The position numbers and the translations under genes were made by a program. DNA of 64,000 bases from Talinum fruticosum (Eukaryota > Streptophyta > Magnoliopsida > Caryophyllales > Talinaceae): contig JAITYX010000102.1 of the NCBI GenBank assembly GCA_021018815.1, forward strand, positions 1,054,001-1,118,000. Direction: 5' to 3'. The notes below the pieces were generated by a model. The model saw nothing but the letters and a program-made list of their open reading frames with translations. It ran no database searches and was not told the DNA's origin. Shown here piece after piece: positions 10,746-20,614 of this stretch (positions are counted from its first letter, which is position 1; every line of letters begins with the position of its first letter).

Positions 10746-11740
10746 ATACTTATTCACCGATCTAAGTTCTTGTACAGGTGTATTTGGACATTGTGCAAGG
10801 CATTGAGGCCCCTCTCATCCAATAACACTAACTCTTCATAGCGTGCTTTAGCCCATTCACGCTTACGGAATTTGGCTTTCAGCAATCTCAATTGGAAGGA
10901 CTACTTCCATGCCATAAACTAGGGAGTAAGGTGTTGCTCCCGTATAGGTTCTAATAGAAGTTCGATAACCCACAAAGGGAAAGGCAGACTTATCGGGCCA
11001 ATCCTTATAAGTAACTGCCATCTTCTCCATTATTGAACGAATATTTTTATTAGCAGACTTCAATCTGCTCCGTTGGTCCGAGGGCGACAAGGGGAAGATT
11101 TATGATGTTGGATTTTGTATTTGTCTAGAAAATCTGCTATCTCCTTAAAATGACTACCATAATTACTAATTAGCTTGTGGGGCACCCCATAACGACAGAT
11201 GATATTTTAGGTAATGAATTTGGCTACTGTTTTGACGCTAAGGTTGCATAAGAGGTCACCTCTACCCATTTTGTGAAGTAGTCGATTGCTACTAGCACGA
11301 ATTTGTGACCACCTGTTCCCTTAGGGGTCACCTTGCCAATAATGTCTATTCCCTAAACCAAGCATGGCCAGGGTGAAGCTAAGGTTGTGAGAAATTGACG
11401 GTGGTTGGTGTTGTAACACACTTGACATTTATGGCACATTCTAACAAAATCATGGAAGTCTGCTAGGCATGGTCGACCGAGTAATAGCCTAGTCTTTGAA
11501 CCTTACGGACCAACATCTTACGATTCATATGAGGCCCACACTCCCCATCACGAATGTCTTCTATGATGCGCTTTACTTTATTGACACAAAGCAAGCTAAT
11601 CCCATAATTGGTTTTCTTGTACGAGTTGCCTCTTATTAATGAAGAATTAGGCGACCAACATCCCGATGGCTCATTGGGCTTTAGGTGTGAAGTCCAATGA
11701 TACTCTTGTTTATCCGAGATATTGATAAATGTCATGATAC
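10746..11740 (-). pseudogene. Gypsy B integrase
   Basis: Integrase of the Ty3/gypsy Tat type, read on the minus strand in broken frames. The zinc-binding head lies at 11735-11463 (GECGPHMNRKMLVRKVQRLG) and continues to a CHKC line near 11430. The core follows at 11400-11100 with a VPKGTGGHKF-like stretch and a YFTKWVE-like stretch readable in short frames. The end is at 11090-10863, with SANKNIRSIMEKMAVTYKDW and RTYTGATPYSLVYGMEVVLP, and the tail at about 10750-10830 (ALHNVQIHLYKNL). GATPYSLVYGMEAVLPIE wording is typical of plant Tat/Ogre integrases. Several stops make it non-functional as written. Confidence 0.8.
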
Positions 11741-11959
11741 CAACTGGTATGGTCGGTATTAGAATGAATGCCGGTAGGGATATTGATCATGGATGCTAAC
11801 TTAGCTAATTCATCCGTAAATTAGTTATCATCCCTAGGAAGGTAAGTGAAAGAAATGTTCTCAAAGGGTTTAGATAATTCTATCGGATATGCTTGGTAGG
11901 GTGCCAAGGCTTCACTACGTACATTCCACCTTTTCGAAATTTGATTGATGATTAAGCTG

Positions 11960-12881
11960 GAGTCTCTGAAAACCCTAATATTCTTAACCCCAATCTCTAT
12001 AGCAGCTTCAAGTCCTGTGATGCGAGCTTCGTGATTCTGCGGCGTTGTTGGTGACTTCGAAGTCTAGTTTGACTGAAATGGGAGTATGTGCTCCCTCCTA
12101 TGAGACTAGAAGAATCCCTACTCCAAAGCCCTTCGATTGGAAGCACCATCGAAGTACATTGTTCAAACGTCCACCTCTCTTGACAAAATATTTTCATTTG
12201 GAAAATCAAGTTGTTCGGGTTGTGGTTCGGTACGGGTAGATCGTCTAAGAATTCGACACTATCCTTCCTTTGATTGCTTTTTGAAGGACGAACTTGAGTT
12301 CAAATTCGACAGCATGACAGTCCATCTAGCTATCTTGCTACTGATAGTTGGTTGCTCAAGTAGGTACTTAATAGGATCCATAGGTGCCACCATATGTACC
12401 ATGTGGGTTAACATGTAGTGTTTGAGCTTTTTAGTAGCCACGACTAGTGTCAATGATGTCTTCTCTAATGACGTGTATCTAGTCTCATAATTAAGAACTT
12501 CTTACTTAGGTAGTAGATCGCGCATTCTTCTTTCCCGTCTCTTCGAGCTAGCATGGCTCCCATAGCCATTTCCGTTGTAGTGAGATACGAAGTAAAGGTT
12601 TCCCTGGTTGGGGTAGAACTAGCACTTGGAGGATTACCCAGGTATTCCTTAACCTTCTCGAATGCTTTTTGGCACTTGGCATCCCAAATGGGCTCACAAC
12701 CTTTCTTCGACTTCTTGAAAATAGGTTCACGAGACCATAGTCGGTTTTGATATGAAACGATCGATGTACTCGTAAACGCCCTATGAAACCCCTTATCTCT
12801 TTTTATGTGCTTGGCGGAGGGATCTCTGAATGGCTTTGATCTTGGATGGATCAACTTTAATTCCTCTAAGACCGACAACAT
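11960..12881 (-). pseudogene. Gypsy B tandem RNase H domains (RH plus second, archaeal-type RH)
   Basis: Two RNase H regions follow RT on the minus strand. The first (12881-12465) holds WDAKCQKAFEKVKEYLGNPP, TTTEMAMGAMLARRDGKEEC and AIYYLSKKFL, the ordinary gypsy RH that trails RT. The second (about 12215-11990) shows a WTFEQCTSMVLPIEGLW line and a shifted piece that in related elements reads as a D-G-A/N-A-A-E RNase H. A second RNase H between RH and integrase is the known hallmark of the Tat lineage, which supports calling gypsy B Tat-type. Frameshifts separate the catalytic residues. Confidence 0.65.
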
Positions 12882-13148
12882 AACCTAGCGGTTTGCCCGA
12901 GGTCACTCCAAAGGCACACTTTTGAGGGTTAAGGTGCATGTTGTATTTCTCGAGTCTCCGGAAGAATTTCCTTAGGCTGATTAGGTTGCTTACCCTATCT
13001 TTCGACTTTATGAACATGTCATCCACATAAACTTCAGCTTCTCTTTGTGGATCATATCATACAATAAGGTTTTTGTTGTCATTTGATACGTTACACCGGC
13101 GTTCTTGAGCCCAAATAGCATCACCACATAGCGAGTAAGTCAAACCTA
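12793..13148 (-). pseudogene. Gypsy B reverse transcriptase, C-terminal part only
   Basis: The frame 13026-12793 starts MDDMFIKSKDR (the M-DD is the remnant of the YVDD catalytic box) and runs through RKFFRRLEKYNMHLNPQKCA and FGVTSGKPLGYVVGLRGIKV to DPSKIKAIQ, standard for plant gypsy RT thumb regions. Upstream at 13080-13145 a piece with LFGLKNAGVT can be read. There the gypsy sequence stops abruptly and a plus-strand copia fragment begins, so protease and RT fingers are gone; gag resumes only at 15864. Confidence 0.8.
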
Positions 13149-13149
13149 G

Positions 13150-14010
13150 CGTCCGGGTTCATGGAGTCCGAGTTGAGACCTCCTTCTCCTCCACCCACTC
13201 GGACTACACCAGCACTTCCACCCCCTTCTACTAGTCCCTCTACTTCTCTAACACCTCCTCCTCCCTCCATTGTTATGTTTACAGAGTTGGTAATCAAAAT
13301 TTCTTACGTATGCGAAGAATTTCGACCACTCTTCGCTCTCTCAAGTTTGTCCTTCAAAACCAGGATCTGATGTTTGAGCTCAAGGACATCATCAAGCAAT
13401 AATGTGAACAGCTCTAACTCCTCGAAGAACAAAGATCGAAAGCTGCTGAAGACTCGGATGCTACTGATACTTCGAGGAGTCCTGCGACCTGAGCTAAGTC
13501 TACCTCAACTAAGGTAGAAGAGGCAGTGAGGAAGCGAGCTAAGGAAGAATCTTAAGTCGAGGAAGGAGAAGGCTGAGAAGAAGGAAGAAGAGGACAAAGA
13601 AAAAGAAGAGGTCGCTCAACCTAAGGCCCAAGGTGTAAAAGAACTAAAACCATAGCTGATCTCCTCAAATCATGCTCCGAGTGGGCCGAGTAAAGGCTAG
13701 TGAAGTTGGTTAGTACAAAGAAGTTGTCTCGAAGCACGGCCCGCTGGTGTCTTCGAGGAAGACGAGCCTGAAGATGATGTGCCCTTGGTTCACATAACCA
13801 GGACAGAGCAAATTCCGGATATCCCGAGTGTTGTAGCCACCCCGTTCATCCACCTTTACACAAGTATACAAGCGCAAGCGCACTTGCTCGTCCCTCCTCC
13901 TCCGGACATCAAGCCCCCTCTTCTTAGTTCATTTCTTTTATTTGTTTCTATTTCTATTTTCTTTTGTCCAACATCAATTGTACTTATCTGCTATTTTCTT
14001 CCCTCTTTTT
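13150..14010 (+). pseudogene. Copia C third ORF, C-terminal part (Pro/Ser-rich then Glu/Lys-rich)
   Basis: From 13161 the frame reads MESELRPPSPPPTRTTPALP and on through a proline, serine and threonine-rich run, followed by a helical stretch. Around 13400-13660, across frame breaks, come many charged residues (KEKAEKKEEEDKEKEEVAQP), suggesting a coiled coil. The same order, P/S-rich then charged, recurs in sense orientation between RNase H and the 3' LTR of copia D and copia E. Function unknown; position matches the env-like or extra ORF of SIRE-type elements. Broken by several frameshifts, some of which may be sequencing errors. Confidence 0.6.
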
Positions 14011-14428
14011 GATGAAATACTAGGGAGAAAATATAGATAACTTGATGTTTAGTTTAGGGGAGTTCCTCCCTTTTACGAGCAATGAATGATTATTATTTTT
14101 TCGAGTGCGCGTACTTGTTTCGAGTTATATATTTTATATATTTTATATATTTTATTTTTTTGCCTTGATGTTCGATATTTAACTTTGTAACTTACTCGCT
14201 TAGGATATAATCTATTTATTTTTTCTTTCTTTGCTCGATTTATTATCCGCATAACTTTTTTGAGTTATGATATGATCCGAACTACAACTTATAAGTATTT
14301 CCAGTCACTCGTGCTCGATACTTGAGAAAACATTATTTCCTGCTCGATCATTGACAATGAAAACTCATGTTTTAAACAAACAAGTTTCTATCTTAAGTAT
14401 GGAATGCCTTTCATCAAAAGAGGGAGAT

Positions 14429-15863
14429 TAAAGACTTAGGTATAAATCTCTATCTCTCTTAGGTTTTGATTCTAAGTCATTCGCATCTTATAGAAACTCC
14501 TATCTAAGTTTTCATTTTTTCGATTGACTCAAAAGCGCTTTATTGCATATCTCCTACACTTGGTGTTTCGACTCACTCGGACATCACTCGGAACCATCAC
14601 ATGCTCAAATAATTTCTCTACAACTTATATTACGAGCACCGATTTTGTATTTCAATGCAAAGTGAAATACGGCGTTAATTCTTTATTCTAAATCGAGTTT
14701 ATTTCCGTGAGAATTATTTAACCGGATCAAGTTCTTATAGTATGATATTTTTTTCTCTTTCTAACTTGGTCATTTTTAGGATTGACTCAAGATGGAATTT
14801 GAGTATATCGAATATTAGACTCGGAAAATTTCATTCTTCTAGGCCAAAGATAATTAAGTATTTAATTACTTTGATTTAATTAATATCTGTGCCTAATCTT
14901 GGACCAAAGTATTTTGTACTTTGAGAACCAATATGGTTTGCTTTTGTAGGTTATTCAAACGAGGCTAATCTATTTTTTGAATTTCAAAAGCAAGCTGTCT
15001 TCTAGCCGTTAACCACCAGCGAGACAAGTTTTAGCTATTTCCGGACAAGGCTCGGACACAGTGTAAGGGTTGTTTGTTTCCAAAGCTGGAAAAGTCCAAC
15101 TCTAGACCTAACGGTTGTTTCCACCACGAGTTTTCGGTCACCACCAATTGATTGGACCATCTTTTGGAGCCAAGAGCCATTGCACAACGTTCACATCCCA
15201 ACGGATCTTTTTGAGTGACTCGGAATAGCCATTACAAAGGCTAGTGAAGACTTGAGTCTAAAAACAAGCCTAACGGTCACTCTACACGGGTTTCGATAAA
15301 TAAAAGCCACTTTGCAAGACTTGAAGGTTGCCGAATTATTGTTGAACCTATTATTGGATTCATTCTTACTCAATCTTCTACTTACAACTCTAATTACGTA
15401 TTTAATATTCTCTAAGTTGTAAAGAAAGTCTTGTAATCAATTATATACTTCTCTTACTTTCTTAGTAAGTCCCTTGACTGAGTTGTAAAGGTTAACTCAG
15501 CTCAGCTGTCCCTGATTGTAAAGGTTACCTTAGTCAAGAAGTATTAGATCGGATAAGGAAACTTTTGAGTCTAGGAAAATATTGTAAGGAATTGTTTAAG
15601 GAAACAATGTTAGTTGACTCGAGTCCTTTGTATTTTGTGGATTTAAAATAGTGGATTTGACTAAGTGCTTGGATTAGCACTGTCCAGTGGTTTTCTACCC
15701 TAGGAGGGTTTCCACGTATATCTATGCTTGTCACCTTTCTGAATCCATTCTAGACTCGAGAATCTTCTTTTAGTTTGTATTGGTGCGAAAATTGTTTAAT
15801 TTTCTTCATCACCCTACTCACCGCCCTCTAGGGTGACTTACACTCTCCACGAGCAAACCTTCG
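14429..15863 (+). repeat. Copia C 3' LTR (1435 bp)
   Basis: Reverse-complement match over its whole length to the LTRs of copia D and E. It begins after the purine-rich tract with TAAAGACTTAGG (TGAAGACTCGG in other copies) and ends GAGCAAACCTTCG (CCTTCA elsewhere). Gypsy B gag coding sequence follows directly at 15864. It preserves words that are damaged in other copies, for example CACTGTCCAGTGG near 15680 where copia D has CCACGGACCGTGC. Confidence 0.85.
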
Positions 15864-16590
15864 ATAATTGAGCTGAAGGTTTTCACAATCATCCCGACTT
15901 GGTCTTTCTCGGAGGGTCGGTAAACCATGTGGCCAGCCTTTGCTCTCCATCCGGTGAAGAAATCTATGAAGCTCTCCTTCTCACCTTGCTTGATTAATTC
16001 CAAGTCCCTAAGGGTGACAGGTAGATCGAGTATTATAGGAGTATTGATGGATGAACTCCTTGCACGAGATAAGTCCAGATTGGCAACCTTGAGTGGGTCG
16101 ACCGCGTTGTACCACTTCATTACATCGGTGTCAAACATCAAGGGAAGATAATGTGGTAAGTTTCTTCAGGAATGTTCTTAAGAGTCATTGCTCCCAAGAA
16201 GTTGCGTACGTGATGATGGGGATTCTCGGAACCTTTGAACTTGATATCGGATATAGTAAACTTAGGAGGTAGTTTACCCTTAGGGATTGAAGTAAATCCC
16301 TTATGATCGAAGTAATGATTAATGAACATGGATGACTCCCTTAACATCTGTTCTATCTTATCTACACATGATCGAGCTGAGGTTTGGATTCACGTTTAGG
16401 GGATTCGACTTTGGGACTCCCTGGAGGAGATAAGATAGGTGAAGGTGGAAGAAGCTGATCCTTCTCCTCTTCTCAAACGTTCAACTTCCTCATCTCTCTT
16501 ACTATCCTCAATAGCCCTTATGATAGTCTTAATATCCCTCGATATAGATGACATTTTCTCCTCTTGATCATTCAATCTAGTTTCTACCAC
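15864..16590 (-). pseudogene. Gypsy B gag
   Basis: Capsid (Retrotrans_gag-type) protein of the Tat element on the minus strand. Frame 16590-16396 is a charged helix (NDQEEKMSSISRDIKTIIRA). Frame 16347-16138 has FTSIPKGKLPPKFTISDIKF and ENPHHHVRNFLGAMTL. Frame 16141-15864 has TDVMKWYNAVDPLKVANLDL, SFIDFFTGWRAKAGHM and KDQVGMIVKTFSSIIEGLL, the usual gag core with its W-x-x-K/R and Q/E-K lines. After SIIEG the reading enters the copia C LTR, so the nucleocapsid end and protease are lost. The two main pieces overlap in different frames, showing one frameshift at about 16140. Confidence 0.8.
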
Positions 16591-18145
16591 TGGCTATATT
16601 CTCATTAAGTAAATTGAGATTAAGAGACTGCTCCGAGTTTAGATTCATTGGAAGGGAATTCTTTTTAGGTATTGTCTTATGGCAAGGAATAGACTAAGAC
16701 GATGTAGTGTGCACCGAAGCTTGTTGCATCTGGTATAGACCGCGGAGTGCAAAGAAAAGAAGATGTGTCGGACTCCTTGATGACGTGTTCTAATATTTTA
16801 GAGCTCGGATTCCTACGATACTCAATTGCTTGTAGACTTCCCTATTCGTAGCCCAAAAGATGAGGTTTAGGACCATGTGAGAGAAGATCACTTTTGGGAG
16901 GAAGGGACTTAAGTGCGAGACCTGAAGAAACTAAGGATGCTTTTATTTGGATGCACACAAAGAATGTGATGATGAAATGATGCATGACTTAGTTGAGATG
17001 ACGATCTAGCTAATGAATGACTGATTCTTAAAGAAAATATGCTTTCTATTCCAGCTAAGTGATGATGTCTTTCCTTATATTTGAGATGAATTTGATTTGG
17101 GCTAAATGCAAACATACAAATACAAAACGAAATTATCTAATATGGGATGAATGTAAGTGAACTCACCTAATATGAGATGAATTTTATTTGGCTAATGCAA
17201 ATGAACTCACCTAATATGAGATGAATTTGATTTGGCTAATGAAAATGTACTCACCTAATATAAGATGAATTTTATTTTCCTAGTGCAAATGGACTCACCT
17301 AATATGAGATAAATTTTATTTGGCTAATGCTAATGAACTCACCTAATATGCGATGAATTTGATTTGGCTAATGCAAATGAAACATGGGAATAAAAAAGGA
17401 AGAAGTCAAAGAGAAAAAACAAGCGACCAAAGATAAAGTGAATCTTTGGTGAGACCTCTTTCGGATCTGGTAGGCGGTGACTACTTAGATTGCTTAAAGA
17501 AAATTTTAGTATGACTCGGAAGTGCAAATAATGGAATGACCCTAGTAGGAAAAGAAAGGATATTTTGACTTTTGGCTAAATACACATAATGGACCGACTC
17601 TAGGAAAATTTATTAAAGTGTTTTATTTTCACTCATGCAAGGGCTAATCGGCGAGTCCTCACCTATTCTTAAAGGCTCTAAGCAAAGGATTAAATCTAAA
17701 ACACACACACTCATTCAAGCATACAAATGAAGTCCGAGGGGCCACCTAATAGTCAAAAGGGTAAATGGTCAAAAGAGGTTAAAAACGTAGGATACATAGT
17801 GACCCGTAGTCCAAGAATTTGGTCCTCCGTGTGGGGCACGGCGGGATAATCAGCCGAGAATTCTTGGTGCTTCTCGGTGAACCAAAAGTTTGACCCAAGA
17901 GCACGTGCTACGAGGGATGTAGTACCGTTTCCTTGAGGCAATCAAGCCTAGTTGAGCCCGCCTAGGATCCGAGTGGGAGCCTCATTTCAGAAAGGGTAAA
18001 CGGGGGTAGAATAAACTTTTCCTTAGGGTCCAAAGCATTATTTAAGCTAGTTCAAAGATTTCTAAATGTGGGATGCCTAACACAAGCATATCATTAAAAT
18101 ATACTACTTAAATTTTCAAGTTTCGTGCTCTTAATAAATGATTTA
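16591..18145 (-). other. Gypsy B 5' untranslated leader
   Basis: About 1.5 kb between gag and the primer-binding site, with no conserved coding sequence. It contains the 44-bp tandem array at 17161-17390 and, from 17640 to 18145, sequence shared with the leader of gypsy A (3600-4095). Long leaders with internal tandem repeats are known from Tat/Ogre elements. Confidence 0.65.
17161..17390. repeat. 44-bp tandem array, five copies
   Basis: ACTCACCTAATATGAGATGA and variants start at 17161, 17205, 17249, 17293 and 17337, a strict 44-bp period; the last unit fades after 17380. A weaker copy precedes at about 17140. Units differ by a few substitutions but not in length. It lies inside the gypsy B leader. 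Not a CRISPR array: the whole 44 bp repeats, with no unique spacers. Confidence 0.95.
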
Positions 18146-18163
18146 TCCCCAGTGGAGTCGCCA
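18146..18163 (-). promoter_or_regulatory. Gypsy B primer-binding site
   Basis: The minus strand reads TGGCGACTCCACTGGGGA directly downstream of the LTR edge at 18165. This type of motif is where a host tRNA 3' end primes minus-strand DNA synthesis in Tat-type elements. The tRNA identity cannot be fixed from the window. Gypsy A has a decayed form at 4077-4095. Confidence 0.65.
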
Positions 18164-18164
18164 C

Positions 18165-18853
18165 TATAAGAACCACGGCCGATCGGGGCTGCAGAGCTTC
18201 CCTACTTGTGTCGGGTCTCTCTTTTTAAAGATTGGTTTTGAAGATGGTTTTTGAAAGTCAATTTTAGAATGTGGGAATGAACCTTTTATTAAGATTTCCG
18301 AATTTTATTAAGTCGAATTAACAAGTTAAAACAGATTGAATTGATTGGTGTTTTATTAATTATTTTAATTGCATAAATTATTTTTAGAATTTCCGGGATA
18401 TTATTTCCTAATTAAAGGACAAATAAAATTAGAAACTAGGGTTTTTGCCGTGAGGCTCCAGGTACAAACCGGTGTGTAAACACCGATCCGGACCTAAGCC
18501 TCGGCCAGTTGACCACTCGGTGCGGCGGCAACCTATACTCGGTGGTCGCCGGCTGGCCAAAGGACTAGGGCGACACGGTCGGCCTCGGCCTCGGCCTAGC
18601 GAGCGAGATCCGAGGTTCCTTTTTTTTACCCTACAATCGAGAAAATAACCGAGATACAATTTTTAATGAGAATAAAACAAAAAGGAAACGCCGATCAATT
18701 TTAGGAAGAAAATTAACAAAACATAAAAATAAAAAATTACTCTTTCGATCTTAGTATGGAAAGACTAAGACCGAGAAAAGGCTAAAATTAACTCAATCGG
18801 TCTTTGAGCCGAGAATCGAATCCGGGCGAGGGTACGAAATGCGGGAAAACCAC
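18165..18853 (-). repeat. Gypsy B 5' LTR, inner 690 bp, cut by copia D
   Basis: Begins TATAAGAACCACGGCC (TGTAAGAACC in gypsy A) and follows the gypsy A LTR up to GGGTACGAAATGCGGG. At 18854 the copia D LTR starts with TGAAGG. The missing outer 1.3 kb of this LTR should follow copia D but is not found after 28770, so it was deleted together with the outer end of the copia D 5' LTR. Confidence 0.75.
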
Positions 18854-20346
18854 TGAAGGTTTGCTCGGGGAGAGTGCAGGTCACCCTAGAGGGGGTGAAT
18901 AGGGTGATGGGGGATTTTCGTAGAAATTCAAACTCTTTTGTCAAAGAAGATACTGAGCGGTTCGAGTCAAAAGCGAGTCGAAAGGTATGGACTCGAAATG
19001 CTATCCAGAGTAGAGAGGCAAATTAAGCAAAGGCTTTGAAAGCTGTCCGAGACTAGAATGAGCTCGGAAAGTAAACACTTAGAGATTACGTGGAAACCCT
19101 CCTAGGGCGAGAAAACCACGGACCGTGCTAATCCAAGCACAAAGTCAAATCCACTATTTTGAGTCCACAAAATACCGTGAGCTGACCGAACTCGAGGTAC
19201 TCCCTTAGACAACTCTTTACAAGTTTTCCTAGACTCGAAATTCCCTTATCCGATCTAGTACTTCCTAGCTGAGATAACCCTTACAGCTAAGGACAACTAA
19301 GCTAAGTTAGCCCGTACTGACTTAGTCAAGGGACCTTACAGAGAAAGTAAGAAAGTGGTTGTAACTAAGTACAAGACCTTACAACTCGAAAGTAATGAAT
19401 TACAAAGTGGGAGTTGTAAGTAGAAGATTGAGAGTAAATACAATGACTTTGCTCAAGTACGTGTATTAACAATAATTTCGGCAATCTTCAAGTCTTGAAC
19501 GTTGGCTTCTACTTATAAATGACCAGGCGAGTAGCCGTTATTTCTATCTGCTGGCCGAGAGTCCTTGGTGACCGTTGATGAAGCTTTACGAGACGCTCGA
19601 AAGTATCCGTTGTGATATGAACGTTGGACAACGGTTTTACTCTCTTGGAAGTCCCAAAACCATTGGCGGTGTCTTGAAGGATAAGGTGAAAACCACCGTT
19701 AAGCTTGGCATTTCGGTTTTCCGGATTTGGAAACAGACAGCCACGACACAATCTTCTGGAGCCGAGACAGAGAAGAGGAAAAGTCATGTCTGCTGGTGAT
19801 TTGACGTTTTGAAGCCGATTACTTTTGTAATTTGAAAAGCGTATCCTCGTTTGAATAACCTACAAAAGTAAATCAATTTTTGGTTCTCAAAGTATAAAAT
19901 ACTTTGGTCCAAGATTAGACACGAGATAAAAAAAATAATTACGATGATTAACCAACAAAATATTTGAGTCGGAAAAAGAATGGAATTTTACGAGTCTAAT
20001 ATCTATAAAACTCAAAATTCCATCCGACTTAGTCTAAGCGAAGAATCAAGTTACATAAAGAATATCGAGTGAAATAACTTGATATAGACTAAGTATGGTC
20101 CAGACTAGAAGCGCCGACTACGAGCAAGATAAAACAAATAACATATCCGTTTTACGAGTCACAAAGAAACAAGCAAGAAATACATGAAGTAAATCTTTGT
20201 ATCACTTAGAGAAGATACCATATCACTCGGAAAAGTTTCTAAGGTACGAGAGAATGCCTTGGAATCAAAACTCTATAAGTAAGAAATTGTTATACCTGAT
20301 TCCTTTCATACAACTCGGAAGGTGTTGTGCGGTGTCCGAGTCTTCA
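18854..20346 (-). repeat. Copia D 3' LTR (1493 bp)
   Basis: Plus strand starts TGAAGGTTTGCTCGGGG and ends CCGAGTCTTCA, giving 5-bp inverted ends TGAAG/CTTCA. Matches 27353-28770 nearly throughout; the 5' LTR has about 100 extra bases near 28640-28735 (GAGATCCGAGCGG...CACTCAT) that are missing here near 20133. Confidence 0.92.
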
Positions 20347-20362
20347 ATCTCTCCCTTTTTAT
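20347..20362 (-). promoter_or_regulatory. Copia D polypurine tract
   Basis: Minus strand reads CATAAAAAGGGAGAGAT directly before the 3' LTR start. Such a purine run primes plus-strand DNA synthesis. Equivalent tracts border the 3' LTRs of copia E (45493-45508) and copia C (14416-14428). Confidence 0.8.
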
Positions 20363-20614
20363 GAAAGGCATTCCATACTTAGACAGAAACTTTTCTTTTG
20401 GATAATTGCGCATGAAGTCGGATGAGTAAAGCAAGCTTAGTGTATCGAGCATAAAATGAAGTATGCTTTAACAATGAAATAATGTTAACTCGGAATTGGT
20501 TGCTGTAAACGCGAGATAGAATTGAAGAGAAAGCATTAATTCATTAAAAATAAGAAAAGTACACAAATAGAAAGGGAAGGCTCCCCTAAAGAAGACAACA
20601 AATGTTTCTAAGTT

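Larger units (their letters stand above)
13150..15863 (+). mobile_element. Copia C: 3' end of a plus-strand copia element inside gypsy B
   Basis: This block is oriented opposite to copia D and E. It holds the end of the copia third ORF (13150-14010), a non-coding part, a polypurine tract at 14416-14428 (AAAAGAGGGAGAT) and a complete 3' LTR (14429-15863). Gag, pol and the 5' LTR are absent. It separates gypsy B RT (ends 13148) from gypsy B gag (starts 15864), so it landed inside gypsy B. Gypsy protease and RT fingers vanished with the copia 5' part, which suggests one deletion removed both. Confidence 0.8.

Noticed and set aside
13161..13370. Proline-rich frame as a possible extensin-like host gene
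   Set aside because: It matches in place and composition the third ORF linker of copia elements and leads to a copia LTR.
17161..17390. Regularly spaced repeats recalling a CRISPR array
   Set aside because: The whole 44 bp repeats without unique spacers, in a plant retroelement leader.
18429..18659. Arginine-rich minus-strand frame
   Set aside because: Inside the gypsy B LTR; GC-rich LTR words translate to Arg/Gly/Pro by chance.
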